DNA of 64,000 nt from NCBI GenBank assembly GCA_903911145.1, contig CAIWCD010000014.1, forward strand, positions 210,249 through 274,248, given 5' to 3'. The position numbers and the translations under genes are program-made. The stretch comes from an uncultured delta proteobacterium (GTDB taxonomy: Bacteria; Myxococcota; Myxococcia; Myxococcales; 40CM-4-68-19). The notes under the pieces are model-generated. The model saw only the letters and a program-made list of their open reading frames with translations, made no database searches and was not told the origin of the DNA. Below, piece after piece: positions 42,363 to 52,901 of the stretch. Every line of letters begins with the position of its first letter. Position 1 is the stretch's first letter.

Positions 42363-45305
42363 TTATCGCCCGGCCGCCGCACGCCCGCGCTGCAATACTT
42401 TCGCGAGATATTGCCCCGTATAGCTCGCCTTCACGCGAGCGACTTCCTCCGGCGTCCCCGTCGCGACGATCAAGCCGCCCTTGTCGCCACCCTCAGGCCC
42501 GACGTCGATGACGTAATCGGCGCACTTGATGACGTCGAGATTATGCTCGATCACCAGCACGGTATTGCCCGCGTCGACGAGCCGCTCGAGCACGATCAAC
42601 AAGCGTCGGATATCCTCGAAATGCAGACCCGTCGTCGGCTCGTCGAGCACATAGAGCGTGCGTCCCGTGTCGGTGCGGGCGAGTTCGCGCGAGAGCTTGA
42701 TGCGCTGGGCCTCGCCGCCGGAGAGAGTCGGCGAGGGCTGGCCGAGCTTGACGTAGCCGAGGCCGACGTCGTCGAGCGTCTTCAATACCCGCACGATCTC
42801 CTTATGCACCGCGAACAACTCGATCGCTTCACGCACGGAGAGGTCGAGCACCTGAGCGATATTCAGACCCTTGAACGTCACGCGCAGCGTGGCGTCATTG
42901 AATCGCTTTCCCTGGCAGACCTCGCACGGCACATAGACGTCGGCGAGGAAGTGCATCTCGACGACCTTCATACCGTCGCCTTCGCACGCCTCGCAGCGGC
43001 CGCCCTTGACGTTGAAGGAGAACCGTCCCGGTTCATATCCATACGCGCGCGCTTCGGGCGTGCGCGCGAAGACGTCGCGAATCGAATCAAATACCTTCGT
43101 ATAGGTCGCTGGATTGCTCCGCGGCGTGCGGCCGATCGGCTTCTGATCGATATCAATGACCTTGTCGAGATGCTCGATCCCCGAGAGCGCCTTATAGGTT
43201 CCGGGCGTATCGCGGGAGCCATAGAGCGCGCGAGACAGGGCAGGGTAGAGCACCCGATTAATCAACGTCGATTTACCTGCGCCGGAAACTCCGGTCACAG
43301 CGGTAAACGCGCCGAGCGGGATCTCGACGTCGACGTTCTTCAAATTATTCGCCGAGGCGCCATGCAGCGAGATGTGCAGGCCATTCCCGCGCCGCCGGCG
43401 GTCGGGGATTTCAATCCGCTTGCGACCGGAGAGATATCCGCCCGTGAGCGACTTGGGATTCTTCATCACCTCGGCGGGCGTACCCGCTGCGACGATCTCG
43501 CCGCCGAGTTCACCAGCGCCAGGCCCGAAGTCGACCAGCCAATCGGCCTCGACCATCGTCTCCTCGTCATGCTCGACGACAATCACGCTGTTGCCGAGGT
43601 CGCGCAGCCGCTGCAGCGTCGCGAGCAGGCGCGCGTTGTCGCGCTGGTGCAATCCAATCGACGGCTCGTCGAGGATATAGATGACGCCGGTCAATTCGGA
43701 ACCCATCTGCGAAGCGAGGCGGATGCGCTGCGACTCGCCGCCCGAGAGCGTCGGGCCCGGACGGTCGAGCGTCAGATAAGACAAGCCGACGTCGAGGAGG
43801 AAGTTGAGGCGATTGCCGATCTCCTTGAGCAGCTCGCTGGCGACCACCTTGTCGTTGCCGACCAGGGGCAGGCTGTTCATGAACTCGGAGGCCGCGTCGA
43901 TCGTCATGTGCGAGACGTCGACGACGCTCTTCTCGTGAATGCGCACCGCGCGGCTCTCGGGCCGCAGACGCTCGCCATTGCACGCCGAGCAGGGCCTATC
44001 GGAGAAGTATCGGAGGTAATGCTTGCGCATGCTCTCCGAGGTCGTCTCCTTGAAGCGCCGCATCAGCATGGGAATGATTCCCTCGAATGCCGTGCGATAG
44101 GTCCCGGAGCGTCCGCCTTCGCTCCATTTGATGTTCATCGTCTCGTCGCCGGAGCCTTGCAGCAGCAGCTCCTTCGTCTCCTTCGGCAGGTCGCGCCAGG
44201 GCTTGTCGAGAGGGACCTTGAACGACTGCGAGAGCGACTCGATCATGCGGAACGTCCAGCCGCCGCCCTTCTCGAGCGCATGCGTCCACGGCTCGATCGC
44301 GCCGCCGCGGATCGTCTTGGTCTGATCGGGAACGACGAGGTCCGCGTCCATCTCCGGGCGCACGCCGAGGCCGTTGCACTCCTGGCACATGCCGATCGGG
44401 TTGTTGAACGAGAAGCTCGACGGCTGCAGCTCGGGAAATCCAATTCCGCAGACGGGGCAGGCGAGGTGCTCGCTGTAGATGGTGTGCGTCTCGCCTTCGG
44501 TCGCGCTCTTGCCTCCGCGACTCGTGCTCGGCAGGGTCGTGAGCGCGTGCAGCAGCCCCTTGCCCTCGCGCAGCGCCGTCTCCACCGAGTCGGTCAGGCG
44601 CTTGTCGGTGAGCGGGCGCTCGGCCTCTGCGCCCTTCTTCGTGGAGGTTGCCGGTGCGGGCTCGCCCGCTTTAATGACCAGCCGGTCAATCACCAGCTCG
44701 ATGTCGTGCTTCTTCTTCTTATCGAGCTCAATTTCTTCGTCGAGCGCGCGCACGACGCCATTGATGCGCACCTTCGAGAAGCCGCGCTTCTGCGCGTCCT
44801 GCAGCAACTCCTTGTGCTCTCCCTTTCGATTCTCCACGAGCGGCGCGAGGATGGTCAGCTTCGTCCCCTCGGGCAGTCGCGCGAGCTCCTGCGCGATCTG
44901 CTGCGCGCTCTGCTTGCCGACGCCGCGGCCGCACTTGAAGCAGCTCTGCTTGCCGATCGAGGCGTAGAGCACGCGCAGGTAGTCGTGGATCTCGGTGATC
45001 GTTCCCACCGTCGAGCGCGGGTTGTTCGAGGCCGCTTTCTGCTCGATGGAGATGGTCGGTGACAAGCCGCGGATGACGTCGTAGTGCGGCTTCTCCATCT
45101 GCCCGAGAAACTGGCGCGCGTAGGCGGAGAGCGACTCGACGTAGCGCCGCTGCCCTTCGGCATAGAGGGTGTCGAAGGCGAGCGATGACTTGCCGCTTCC
45201 GGAGACGCCGGTGAACACCACCAGCTTCTTCTTGGGGATCTCGAGCGTGATGCCCTTGAGATTGTGCTCGCGGGCGCCCTTCACCAGAATGAACTCAGGC
45301 TCCAT
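42363..45305 (-). CDS. uvrA: Excinuclease ABC subunit A
   Basis: Damage recognition ATPase of nucleotide excision repair, 980 residues. The ATG at 45305 begins at the family N terminus [20 protein letters not shown]. First Walker A GVSGSGKS is at 33-40, second GVSGAGKS near 665, each with its ABC signature ([13 protein letters not shown] and [13 protein letters not shown]). Zinc motifs CPVC / CQEC and CEAC / CEVC are present. The divergent gene starts 100 bases away; I saw no LexA-type box. The 3' half of the gene uses many more TAT and ATA triplets than the 5' half. Confidence 0.97.
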   Translation of the reverse strand: MEPEFILVKGAREHNLKGITLEIPKKKLVVFTGVSGSGKSSLAFDTLYAEGQRRYVESLSAYARQFLGQMEKPHYDVIRGLSPTISIEQKAASNNPRSTVGTITEIHDYLRVLYASIGKQSCFKCGRGVGKQSAQQIAQELARLPEGTKLTILAPLVENRKGEHKELLQDAQKRGFSKVRINGVVRALDEEIELDKKKKHDIELVIDRLVIKAGEPAPATSTKKGAEAERPLTDKRLTDSVETALREGKGLLHALTTLPSTSRGGKSATEGETHTIYSEHLACPVCGIGFPELQPSSFSFNNPIGMCQECNGLGVRPEMDADLVVPDQTKTIRGGAIEPWTHALEKGGGWTFRMIESLSQSFKVPLDKPWRDLPKETKELLLQGSGDETMNIKWSEGGRSGTYRTAFEGIIPMLMRRFKETTSESMRKHYLRYFSDRPCSACNGERLRPESRAVRIHEKSVVDVSHMTIDAASEFMNSLPLVGNDKVVASELLKEIGNRLNFLLDVGLSYLTLDRPGPTLSGGESQRIRLASQMGSELTGVIYILDEPSIGLHQRDNARLLATLQRLRDLGNSVIVVEHDEETMVEADWLVDFGPGAGELGGEIVAAGTPAEVMKNPKSLTGGYLSGRKRIEIPDRRRRGNGLHISLHGASANNLKNVDVEIPLGAFTAVTGVSGAGKSTLINRVLYPALSRALYGSRDTPGTYKALSGIEHLDKVIDIDQKPIGRTPRSNPATYTKVFDSIRDVFARTPEARAYGYEPGRFSFNVKGGRCEACEGDGMKVVEMHFLADVYVPCEVCQGKRFNDATLRVTFKGLNIAQVLDLSVREAIELFAVHKEIVRVLKTLDDVGLGYVKLGQPSPTLSGGEAQRIKLSRELARTDTGRTLYVLDEPTTGLHFEDIRRLLIVLERLVDAGNTVLVIEHNLDVIKCADYVIDVGPEGGDKGGLIVATGTPEEVARVKASYTGQYLAKVLQRGRAAAGR

Positions 45306-45405
45306 CCACCGATTCCTTGAAGAGGGACCGGACAGGATAGGGCCTGAGGGCCTGCATCTCAAGCGAGAGATTGGGCGGGGGCGTCGATTGCGCTATGACG
45401 GCGAG

Positions 45406-45828
45406 ATGAACCGACCGCTTGCGCTCACTCTGCTCGCCCTCGCTGCCTCCTGTGCTTCAGCTCCCGCGCCGCGCGCTCCTCCGCCACCAGAGCGGGTGCG
45501 CGCTCCTCCGCCGAAGCCGAGAGATCCGAACGTGCCGCTGCCGATGCCGGTCGAGGAGTTCAAGCAGCTCATTCGCGCGATCGATCGGACCGAGAGCGGT
45601 GACGCGGGAAAGATCGCGCTGATCCGGGCCGCCGCGGCCGACAACTGGTTCATCGTCGGCGAGGTCGCGATGCTGATCGACCACGTCACCTACCGCCAGT
45701 CGAAGCTCGATCTTGTGCCCATCCTGAATCCGCGCATCACCGATCGCGATGAGGCCTATAAGCTGGTCGAGCACTTCACCTATCGCGAGGATAAGGAGAA
45801 GGTGCAGCAGCAACTGCTCAGTCATTAG
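45406..45828 (+). CDS. DUF4476 lipoprotein
   Basis: 140-residue probable lipoprotein. The signal ends [10 protein letters not shown], followed by a Pro-rich spacer (about 20-45) and a DUF4476 domain (about 50-135: [20 protein letters not shown], then [20 protein letters not shown]). This domain occurs in several Deltaproteobacteria/Myxococcota and Bacteroidetes with no known activity. I chose the ATG at 45406; longer readings would overlap uvrA. It converges with lnt, overlapping its last four bases. Confidence 0.8.
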   Translation: MNRPLALTLLALAASCASAPAPRAPPPPERVRAPPPKPRDPNVPLPMPVEEFKQLIRAIDRTESGDAGKIALIRAAAADNWFIVGEVAMLIDHVTYRQSKLDLVPILNPRITDRDEAYKLVEHFTYREDKEKVQQQLLSH

Positions 45829-47441
45829 CGACGCGTCGCGCGAACGAAGATGAACAGCAGCGCGGCCAGCGACAGTACTCCCGGCCAATCGCCAAACCGC
45901 TCATAGAGCGTCTCTCCGCGAAGCATCGGCACGTCCTGCATTGCGATGCCCCGCGCATTGAGCGGAATGCTCTGCACCACGCGCCCCATTGAATCGACGA
46001 AGGCGCTCACGCCCGTCGAGGTCGCGCGCGCGAGCCAGCGGCGGTGTTCAATCGTCCTCATCGCCGCGAGCATTAAATGCTGCTCCTGCTCGTGGCCCGT
46101 CCCATACCAACTATCGTTTGTCAGATTGACCAGCAGGTGCGCGCGCTCGCCGTCATGCTCTTCCATGGTCTGCGCGACCGTGCGGGGCAGAATTCCCTCG
46201 TAGCAGATCGAGGTCGCCAGCAGCCACGGTCCTTCGCGCAGCGGCGTCGTGACAGTGCCGCGGGTCAGCGCACCGGCCATTGGCGACCATTGATAGAGAA
46301 TCGGGAAGGTATCGCCGAACGGGATATATTCGCCGAACGCGAGCAGCGCGATCTTGTCGTAATGGTCGCCGAACAGCCCATCGGAGTTAATCACCGCGGC
46401 GCTGTTCCAGACATTGCGCGTGCCCGGCTGGCCGCGCATTACGCCCGCAACAATATTGACCGGGATATGATCTGCAATTGATTTGCCCAGCTCCCGACGC
46501 TCGGTGTCGACGAGCTGGAGATTAAACGCCGCTTCGGGCCAGATGACGAGCGAGGCGCCGCGCACCTGCAGCTCCGCGGTCTGCTCCCAGATCGCGCGCA
46601 TCGATGCGAACGGGTGCTCGTGCAGTTCGACCTCGCCGACGTTGGGCTGCGCGAGACCAACCTTCTGCTTCGGCGCCGCCTTCTCCTTCTTCTGCATCTG
46701 CGAGATGCGCAGCTCGCCGTACCAGAACGCGCCCAAACAGCAGAAGAGCGCGACAATCATCGACGCGAAGGGCAGCGGGGCCGGCCCGGTGACGGTCGGA
46801 ATCGAATCCTGCTCTGTGTCGATCGTGCTGAGCGCGGCACTTCGGCGCGCGAGAACCACGAAGAGCAGATCGGCGAGCGCACCGTTCACCACCGCCTGCA
46901 GCGCGGTGACCAGGAGCACGCCACCGAGATCGGCGATCTGCACCAGCGGCGCGACGGGCAGGAGCGAGACGCCGGTGTAGCTCTGGAAGAGCAGCGGATA
47001 GACCCACTCGGTTGCGCAGAGCGCGACCGGCACCAGAAGGGCGAGCGGCGCCGAGCGCGCGCGCAGCCACGCGTGGCGCAGGAGCCAGGCGAAGACGCCG
47101 AAGAGAAATCCCTGTGCGGCGCAGATGAGGACGTAGCCGACCACGGCGATCGGCGTGGGCACGAAGGCGAAGTCCTTCAGCAGATGAATCAGCCAGGTGT
47201 AGCCGCCCATATGGGTGATGAGGCCCATGAACGCGCCGCGCCCGAGCGCCTGGCGGGGCGTGGTGTCGCGAAGGCTGTAGAGCAGGGGCACGAGGCAGAT
47301 GAAGGCGAGCGGCCAGATGCCGAAGCCGATCCAGGAGAGGAAGTAGAGCACGCCCGAGAGCGCGGGGAGGGCGCCGATGCGGGCGAGCGCCTGAATCCGC
47401 GCGGCCTTGCTGGGCGCGGTCCCTGAAGGTGTCGTGGACAT
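45825..47441 (-). CDS. lnt: Apolipoprotein N-acyltransferase
   Basis: Transfers the third acyl chain to the N-terminal cysteine of lipoproteins in the inner membrane. The 538-residue protein has several N-terminal membrane helices (about 25-245) and a nitrilase domain with the catalytic triad Glu303 (IWPEAAFN), Lys363 ([18 protein letters not shown]) and Cys413 ([12 protein letters not shown]), then a C-terminal helix. The central cytoplasmic insert near 245-262 ([11 protein letters not shown]) is unusual but small. It starts five bases after the upstream gene. The many lipoproteins in this window are its expected substrates. Confidence 0.95.
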   Translation of the reverse strand: MSTTPSGTAPSKAARIQALARIGALPALSGVLYFLSWIGFGIWPLAFICLVPLLYSLRDTTPRQALGRGAFMGLITHMGGYTWLIHLLKDFAFVPTPIAVVGYVLICAAQGFLFGVFAWLLRHAWLRARSAPLALLVPVALCATEWVYPLLFQSYTGVSLLPVAPLVQIADLGGVLLVTALQAVVNGALADLLFVVLARRSAALSTIDTEQDSIPTVTGPAPLPFASMIVALFCCLGAFWYGELRISQMQKKEKAAPKQKVGLAQPNVGEVELHEHPFASMRAIWEQTAELQVRGASLVIWPEAAFNLQLVDTERRELGKSIADHIPVNIVAGVMRGQPGTRNVWNSAAVINSDGLFGDHYDKIALLAFGEYIPFGDTFPILYQWSPMAGALTRGTVTTPLREGPWLLATSICYEGILPRTVAQTMEEHDGERAHLLVNLTNDSWYGTGHEQEQHLMLAAMRTIEHRRWLARATSTGVSAFVDSMGRVVQSIPLNARGIAMQDVPMLRGETLYERFGDWPGVLSLAALLFIFVRATRR

Positions 47442-47446
47442 TCGCT

Positions 47447-48232
47447 CTACCCTTTGCGGATGTTGGGCCGCTTGCGCGCAGGCGCCTTCGCGGGTTCGAG
47501 CGGGTTGGTCTGAGTCGGTGCCGAATCGCTGCGGGCCGCGCTGGTGGCGGCCGGGACGCTTGTCTGCTCGGACGCGACTGGCTTCTCTGCGCGCGATGCA
47601 CGCGGCTTGCGCTCGGGCGCTTCGTGCGTGTCGGGAGCTCTCGCGGCCGGCAGCTGCTCGAACGGCCAGGGCTCGAGCGGCGCGCTTTCGCTCTCTGGAA
47701 GTTCGGCCGCGCGCGTGAGGCTCATGCTCTGCGGCGGCGCCTGCACGATGTTCATCGCGTGGCCTGCCTGCGCTGGCGCAGTCAGTGCGCGGGCCTTCTC
47801 GAGCAGCGCCCGCAGCGACTCCGCCTCCACCGCCGCATCGTGCGCCTGCGGAGACGGATCATGGAGCGACACCTGGCGCACCTGATCGCGCAGCGTCTCC
47901 GCCTGCGAGAGCAGTTGGTCGATATCGACATCAAACTCGAGCGGCACGCGCGTCACTCCCGCGTCGCGCTCTCTGCGCTGCGCGTCCGCCTCGGCGACCG
48001 CCCGCTCGAAGTTCAGGTCGAACTCCACCTCGAGCGTGTCGGGATCGACGCCCGGCCAGCGCACCGCGACCACCAGCTGCGCCTGCTGCGGCGTCATGTC
48101 GATCGGATCGCCGAGCCACGCCCAGTGATCGTCCGTCGGAAATGGCGAGCCCTCGACGACGAGCGCGAGCCGCTCGGTCACAGGTTCAAAATAGAAGCCG
48201 GTCTCCGGCGCACGCGCCACGTCACACTCCAC
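47447..48232 (-). CDS. Hypothetical protein with a basic, disordered C terminus
   Basis: 261 residues from a GTG start; I recognise no family. The N-terminal 100 residues have conserved-looking features (FYFEPVTERLALVVEGSPFP, then AVRWPGVDPDTLEVEFDLNF), a short coiled segment (about 105-155) follows, and the last 100 residues are Pro/Ala/Ser-rich ending in KAPARKRPNIRKG. No signal peptide or membrane helix, so it is probably cytoplasmic. Five bases separate it from lnt, so they are likely co-transcribed; no functional link is known to me. Confidence 0.65.
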   Translation of the reverse strand: MECDVARAPETGFYFEPVTERLALVVEGSPFPTDDHWAWLGDPIDMTPQQAQLVVAVRWPGVDPDTLEVEFDLNFERAVAEADAQRRERDAGVTRVPLEFDVDIDQLLSQAETLRDQVRQVSLHDPSPQAHDAAVEAESLRALLEKARALTAPAQAGHAMNIVQAPPQSMSLTRAAELPESESAPLEPWPFEQLPAARAPDTHEAPERKPRASRAEKPVASEQTSVPAATSAARSDSAPTQTNPLEPAKAPARKRPNIRKG

Positions 48233-48246
48233 ACGACGACGGTCAA

Positions 48247-48274
48247 TTGTTCGCCTCGTCGCCGCCGATATTGT
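48247..48274 (+). promoter_or_regulatory. Candidate housekeeping promoter of the beta-barrel gene
   Basis: TTGTTC at 48247-48252 and TATTGT at 48269-48274 with a 16-base spacer; transcription would start about 43 bases before the ATG at 48324. A very similar pair stands before lon. Confidence 0.35.
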
Positions 48275-48323
48275 ACCAACGCTTCTCGTATCTCACGGTT
48301 GCTTTCGCAACGTCGGAGCCTCG

Positions 48324-48971
48324 ATGCGCTCTCTTCTCCCTCTGTTCGTGCTCGGTTTCGCACTGCCCGCGCTGGCCGACTATGACGCTTTCGCCATTCC
48401 GCAGAAGGGTGACGCAACGGTCGAGGTGCTCGGCGGTTGGCGCGCCACTCCGCAGCATCCGTTCTTCTCCCAGCTGCAGCGCGACGGTCTCAATCCGCAG
48501 CACAGCGCGTTCCAGCCGGAGGGTGTGCTCTCTCTCGGCTTCGCGGCCGACACCGACTTCCACGTCACCATCGATGTCAGCTACGGCCTCGATTCCTGGC
48601 AGACCAGCGCCGGCACCGCGCAGGTATCAATGGTGGGAATCCTCCTCGGTGCCGATACCCCGCTCTATACAAATCCATACTTCACGCTCTATGCAGGCGG
48701 CGGGCTGGGATATTCGCTCAATACCTTCACGTCGGCGGGGCAGAACACCGAATCGAATTCGTCGTCAGGCTTTCTGCGCGCGGGCGTGCGCGTGCGCCTC
48801 GGCAACCGCATCGCGCTCGTGGTCGAGGATCGCTACGTCGTCTCGAGCGCGCTCTGGCCGGCGTTCAGCAGCACGGTGAACGTCGGAGGAAACCTCCTTT
48901 CGGTCGGCTTCCTCGTCCACTTCTTCTCGCCCGAGGACGCTGGTCATCCGCAGGAACCGACGACCCACTGA
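48324..48971 (+). CDS. Small outer-membrane beta-barrel protein
   Basis: 215-residue exported protein with a signal peptide (LPLFVLGFALPALADY, cleavage near residue 18). The mature chain has alternating strands (ATVEVLGGWRATPQ, TDFHVTIDVSYGLDSW, FTLYAGGGLGYSLNTF, ALVVEDRYVVSSALW) and a late FLVHFF strand typical of an eight-stranded barrel of the OmpA/OmpW-like class. The tail after it is a short acidic/Pro-rich extension. GGAG precedes the start. Function unknown. Confidence 0.78.
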   Translation: MRSLLPLFVLGFALPALADYDAFAIPQKGDATVEVLGGWRATPQHPFFSQLQRDGLNPQHSAFQPEGVLSLGFAADTDFHVTIDVSYGLDSWQTSAGTAQVSMVGILLGADTPLYTNPYFTLYAGGGLGYSLNTFTSAGQNTESNSSSGFLRAGVRVRLGNRIALVVEDRYVVSSALWPAFSSTVNVGGNLLSVGFLVHFFSPEDAGHPQEPTTH

Positions 48972-49073
48972 GTGCGGCCGTGAACGCCGGTCAGTTCCCC
49001 TCGTTGTCCAAAAACGTGCGTTTTGTTTCTGCCCGTGGGACGAATCAGTCGCCCGTGCTGCGAGGATCCATCC

Positions 49074-50117
49074 ATGGCTGACGAGACTGCCCCGAAGTCG
49101 TTTGGTCCGACGGTGAACGTCCAGGCCACTCCAGGAGCGACCGAGCTGGTTCCTCCCGCCACCGAGCGGCGCGAGCTGACCGAGTTGCGCAAGGAGGTCG
49201 TCGAGGCGCGCAACCTGATCATCAAGACCGACAACCTGCTCAAGAACATGCACGGCGAGCTCAAGCGCATGGGCGATCGGCAGGAGGAGTTCTCGCGCCG
49301 CCGGTTTTTCAGCAGCGCGGCCGCATACATCCTCTTTACGGTGCTCGCGGTGATCGGTGCGTTCTCCGCGACCCACTCGTTGCAGGCGGCCAAGCAGGTC
49401 GAGGCGGATGCGGCCGCGGCGACCATCGCGCAGCTGACCAAGAAGGCGCAGCAGGATGCAGCGAAGCTGCAGGCGCAGCATGACGCGAGCGACAAGGCAG
49501 GCAAGATCTACCAGGAGCTCTCGAGTGAAAAAGAGGGTCCGGGTCTGACGCAGGCGATGGCGAACGCGGTCCGGCTTGATCGGTCGCAGCTCTCGATGCT
49601 CGAGTCGAAGGCGCTCGACGATCGCGTCACGCAGCTGCGCGCGCAGGTGGTGCAGTCGGCGCAGGAGGCCGCGGAGCAGGCCGTGCGCCGCAACGATCTG
49701 AAGGCCATCTCGCTCGAGTACGGCCACTATCTTGAGCTCGCCGGGCCGAGCAACGATCCACAGCTCTACTTCAAGCTCTCGGCGGCGCGCTTTCAGCTGA
49801 AGGATTTTGTCGGCGCGATCGAGCCGCTCGAGCGGTTCCTCAAGCTGCAGCCGCAGGGGCGCCTCGCGCAGACGGCCGGATATTGGCTCGGCTCGAGCTA
49901 CGAAGAGACGAACGCGGCTGCAAAGGCGACCGACGTCTATCAGAAGGCGGCGTCGCTCTTTCCCGGCAGCGAGCTCGCGCCGCTCATCCGGTCGCGCATT
50001 CGCAAGATCGCACAGGCGCAGGCTGCAGGCCCTGCCGCGGCGTCAGCTCCAGCGTCGAATCCGATCGCGAAGCCTGCCGCGCCAGCTCCGACGCCTGCTG
50101 CCCCGGCCGCTCGATAG
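49074..50117 (+). CDS. Membrane-anchored TPR/coiled-coil protein
   Basis: 347 residues from ATG 49074, with GAGGAT eight bases upstream. The N terminus (1-70) is cytoplasmic and charged, a membrane helix lies at about 77-97 (FFSSAAAYILFTVLAVIGAF), then a long coiled coil (about 105-215, rich in Ala/Gln/Lys) and two TPR-like repeats (about 225-315: DPQLYFKLSAARFQLKDFVG, AGYWLGSSYEETNAAAKATD), and a Pro/Ala tail. The TPR part resembles BamD/YbgF modules, so an envelope scaffolding role is likely. The 102-base gap before it has an inverted repeat AAAACG-TG-CGTTTT at 49011-49024 that could be an operator. Confidence 0.78.
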   Translation: MADETAPKSFGPTVNVQATPGATELVPPATERRELTELRKEVVEARNLIIKTDNLLKNMHGELKRMGDRQEEFSRRRFFSSAAAYILFTVLAVIGAFSATHSLQAAKQVEADAAAATIAQLTKKAQQDAAKLQAQHDASDKAGKIYQELSSEKEGPGLTQAMANAVRLDRSQLSMLESKALDDRVTQLRAQVVQSAQEAAEQAVRRNDLKAISLEYGHYLELAGPSNDPQLYFKLSAARFQLKDFVGAIEPLERFLKLQPQGRLAQTAGYWLGSSYEETNAAAKATDVYQKAASLFPGSELAPLIRSRIRKIAQAQAAGPAAASAPASNPIAKPAAPAPTPAAPAAR

Positions 50118-50130
50118 ATCGCGCGAAAGG

Positions 50131-50619
50131 CTAGGGCTGCCGATTGAAGAGCTGCGCGCGCGCGGACGAGAGCGCGTCGCGAGCACGACCTGCCTGCGCG
50201 GAAGTCTCGTCGCCACTGCGCGCGAGCTCACGCCGCAGATTCTCCAGCGCCTCGAGAGCCTCCGCGAGATCGCTCATCACGCGATCTTTCGGCGTCGCCA
50301 GACCGCAGCGCGACTGCACCGAAGCGATCTCGCCCTCCCATCGGCGCGACCAGAGGTCCCACTCGCGCGACAGACTTCCCTGATCGAGCCCGCTCGGCGC
50401 CGGCTGCACCGCGCGCGCGGCGAGCTGCTGGTAGAGGCGATCGAGATCGTCGAGGCAGGCCGCTGGCGTGCTCGCGCGCGCATCAACTGGCAGCGGCTGG
50501 CCGTAGAGATCGCCGACCACCGAGCGGATGAGCTGGAAGAAGAGGACAGCGCAGACGATGCCGAACGCGCAGTAGACCGCGAGGCGAAAGGGGCGCAGCT
50601 CTGGAGGTCGAGGGGCCAA
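50131..50619 (-). CDS. Small membrane protein, hypothetical
   Basis: 162 residues. One membrane helix at about 12-33 (LAVYCAFGIVCAVLFFQLIR), then a periplasmic or cytoplasmic helical region with two cysteines (ACLDDLDRLYQ and SRCGLATPK) and a C-terminal coiled coil (LEALENLRRELARSG). I recognise no family. It converges with the TPR gene (13 bases apart) and follows the carboxypeptidase-like lipoprotein gene by 36 bases on the same strand. Confidence 0.65.
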   Translation of the reverse strand: MAPRPPELRPFRLAVYCAFGIVCAVLFFQLIRSVVGDLYGQPLPVDARASTPAACLDDLDRLYQQLAARAVQPAPSGLDQGSLSREWDLWSRRWEGEIASVQSRCGLATPKDRVMSDLAEALEALENLRRELARSGDETSAQAGRARDALSSARAQLFNRQP

Positions 50620-50655
50620 GAGGGACGGTTCTGGTATCGCGCTGTCTTCGCCCGG

Positions 50656-52296
50656 TCAACGACGCGGCGCGACGGCGACCGCAGGCTGCTCGACGTCGGG
50701 GAGGATCGCACGGTAGTGGCCGCTTGCGTCGGTCAACCCGCTGCCGAGGGAGATCGAATGCGCTCCGCTCGTATCGAGCGCGAAGAATTCGACCGTCGCG
50801 CCGAGCAGCGGCGTGCTGATCCCTGCGACGAGTCCCGTGACCGTGCCGACCACCTCGAGCGGTGCTGAGAGCGTGATCGTTGGCAGCCCGGCGGTGGTCG
50901 CTTCGAGGTCGAAGGAGGTCAGCTTCTCCGGCAGTCCGCTCGAGGCGGGAGGCGCGATCGCGAATCGATAGCTGCCTGGATCGGCCGTGACGTGGAAGTT
51001 GCCGAAGGCGTCCGTCGGAGTGGTCTCTGCGACGCGGCTGGAGACGAGTCGGTCGGAGATGCGCGTCGCGGAGATCTGCGTCCCCGCAGGGACGGGCGTA
51101 CCGTTGGCCTGCAGAATCGTGCCGATCGCCTGCACGCGGGCAGGGCAGGTGAGCGAGAGCGCGACGGTTCCTGCGTCGAGCTGCACATCGAGTTCTGGCG
51201 AGAGCGCAGGCGCGCCAGAGCCGCCGGCGGGAGCCGCTTCAAGCGCGAACTTTCCCTCGAGCAGCGGGAGCTGGAAGCTTCCGTCGGCGTTGGTGGTCAC
51301 GGAGGTCGAGAGCACATATCCGTGCCCATCAAGGCTGAGCGCATAGACGCGCGCCCGGGCGACGCCGTTGCCGTCGGTGTCGACGACAGTGCCCTGCACC
51401 AGCGCGGGCGCGGGGGCCTCCGCGAAATCCCAGCCGAGCGTTCCTGAATCGGCCGGGAATGGTCCGACCGCGGAGTAGCTGGGAATGATCGGGGCGGCGT
51501 TTCCTGCGTCGAGCGCAGGAGGCGTGATGTCAGTGGGCGGCCCGACGCGGAGAAAGAATCCATCGACGGTCGGCGGCAGCAGCAGATCGAACGCGCCGTT
51601 CCCGTCCGCCTGGGCAGCGGCCGCGAGCACCAGACCGCTCGCATCCACGGCGAGCACGCGCGCATTCGCGAGCGGCTCGATGCCTGCGTGGATGGTCCCG
51701 CGGATGAGCTGCAGGCTCTGCGTGGCCGGCTCCTGGAGCAGCAGTGCGGGCGTGCTCGCCGACAGCCCGAGGTCGTCATAGAGCGGCGGCAGCGGCGCCG
51801 GCGGCAGGAGCGTCGCGTCCCAGGTTCCCTCCGCGAGCTTCGTCAAGAACGTCCCGTCATTCGCGGCCTGCACACTGACTTGAAGCGCGCGATCGGGGAT
51901 CACCTGCGAGCGCGCCGAAAACGTCACGCTGCTCTGCGCGAGCGGCTGCGTCCCCGCATCGGCCGTGGCGTTGATCAACTGCGCGACGCGCCCGCCCACG
52001 CTGAGCGCGGGGTTGAGCGTGAAGTTGACGATCACGGTGCTGCGCAGATCGATGCTTCCGACTTGTTGAACGCCATAGGTTCCGCCCGGCGGTGGCCGCA
52101 CTTCCGCGAGGACGTTCGAGAGCGCCGTGGAGCCTGCGCGGCACTCGCCGAGGAAGCAGACCTGGTGGCGCGCGCATTGGCTGCTGCTGCTGCAGGGCAC
52201 GCCTTCGCCGCTGAGGCGTGCGGAGCGAGCGCTGCAACCCGCGCCCAGCAAGGCCGCAGCGATCATGCTGCCCGCGACCGCGATGCGCGCGTTCAT
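50656..52296 (-). CDS. Large lipoprotein with carboxypeptidase-regulatory-like repeats
   Basis: 546-residue lipoprotein from the ATG at 52296, supported by GGAGGAG. The signal ends AALLGAGCSA, a clear lipobox. Next to it is a small Cys motif (PCSSSSQCARHQVCFLGECR). The rest is a series of beta-sandwich repeats of the carboxypeptidase regulatory type, seen as DGNGVARARVYALSLDG, NADGSFQLPLLEGKFALEA and DASGHYRAILPD. It is probably a surface or matrix protein. The start overlaps the stop of the preceding gene by four bases. Confidence 0.8.
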   Translation of the reverse strand: MNARIAVAGSMIAAALLGAGCSARSARLSGEGVPCSSSSQCARHQVCFLGECRAGSTALSNVLAEVRPPPGGTYGVQQVGSIDLRSTVIVNFTLNPALSVGGRVAQLINATADAGTQPLAQSSVTFSARSQVIPDRALQVSVQAANDGTFLTKLAEGTWDATLLPPAPLPPLYDDLGLSASTPALLLQEPATQSLQLIRGTIHAGIEPLANARVLAVDASGLVLAAAAQADGNGAFDLLLPPTVDGFFLRVGPPTDITPPALDAGNAAPIIPSYSAVGPFPADSGTLGWDFAEAPAPALVQGTVVDTDGNGVARARVYALSLDGHGYVLSTSVTTNADGSFQLPLLEGKFALEAAPAGGSGAPALSPELDVQLDAGTVALSLTCPARVQAIGTILQANGTPVPAGTQISATRISDRLVSSRVAETTPTDAFGNFHVTADPGSYRFAIAPPASSGLPEKLTSFDLEATTAGLPTITLSAPLEVVGTVTGLVAGISTPLLGATVEFFALDTSGAHSISLGSGLTDASGHYRAILPDVEQPAVAVAPRR

Positions 52297-52901
52297 CGGC
52301 TCCTCCCGTTGCAGAGCCGCGCCCACGGTGGATCGCTTCGGCAGCTCTGGTCGTTATTCGTCTCGACGGAGACGACGAAGCGGAACGTTGCCGAGGCATA
52401 TCCGGGCAGCAGCGCGCGGTGCGCGAACGTCGTGGTCGCGTCGTCGAACCCGCCCTGTTCGGCCACCACCATGTCGACGATGTGCAGGCCATCGGAAACG
52501 CCGAGCGCGCCGAGATCGAAGTCGAGCGACGGCCCTTGGCGCACCAGCGTTGTTGAATTGAATGACCCGGCGAGAAACTGGCTCGGCACCGCCGGCCTCT
52601 GCGTGAGCGGGTCGGTCGCGTCGTAGTCGACGAACCAGCGCACCTCGAGGCTCACGGTCGGATCGTCCTCTTCGATCTGTGGAACATCGAGCAGCACACG
52701 GCATGAGCAGCCCGCGGCCGCATCGAGCGAGCCGTGCTGGAGGACCACGAGCGCACCGGCCAGCTTGGGATCGATCGCTTCGATCACCACGCGTGGCGGA
52801 ACATGCTGCTGCCCGTTCTCCGGATTGATGCTCGCTGGCAATAGGCACGACGTCGCCGAGGCCGCCAGCACAAGCGGGAATGCGCGCACGAGACTCTCCA
52901 C
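52293..52901 (-). CDS. Hypothetical lipoprotein
   Basis: 202 residues from a GTG at 52901, chosen because it gives an 18-residue signal ending VLAASATSC and has GGAG seven bases upstream; an ATG at 53000 would add 33 residues. The mature part contains a possible disulphide pair CSCR and a beta-rich domain (VSLEVRWFVDYDATDP, GLHIVDMVVAEQGG) with a C-terminal CRSDPPWARLCNG. No family is recognised. It is coupled to the next lipoprotein gene by an ATGA overlap. Confidence 0.7.
   Translation of the reverse strand: MESLVRAFPLVLAASATSCLLPASINPENGQQHVPPRVVIEAIDPKLAGALVVLQHGSLDAAAGCSCRVLLDVPQIEEDDPTVSLEVRWFVDYDATDPLTQRPAVPSQFLAGSFNSTTLVRQGPSLDFDLGALGVSDGLHIVDMVVAEQGGFDDATTTFAHRALLPGYASATFRFVVSVETNNDQSCRSDPPWARLCNGRSR

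Noticed and set aside
42411..45062. 883-codon plus-strand frame opposite uvrA
   Set aside because: The opposite strand encodes complete UvrA with all motifs; the plus-strand product has no recognisable fold and no ribosome site.
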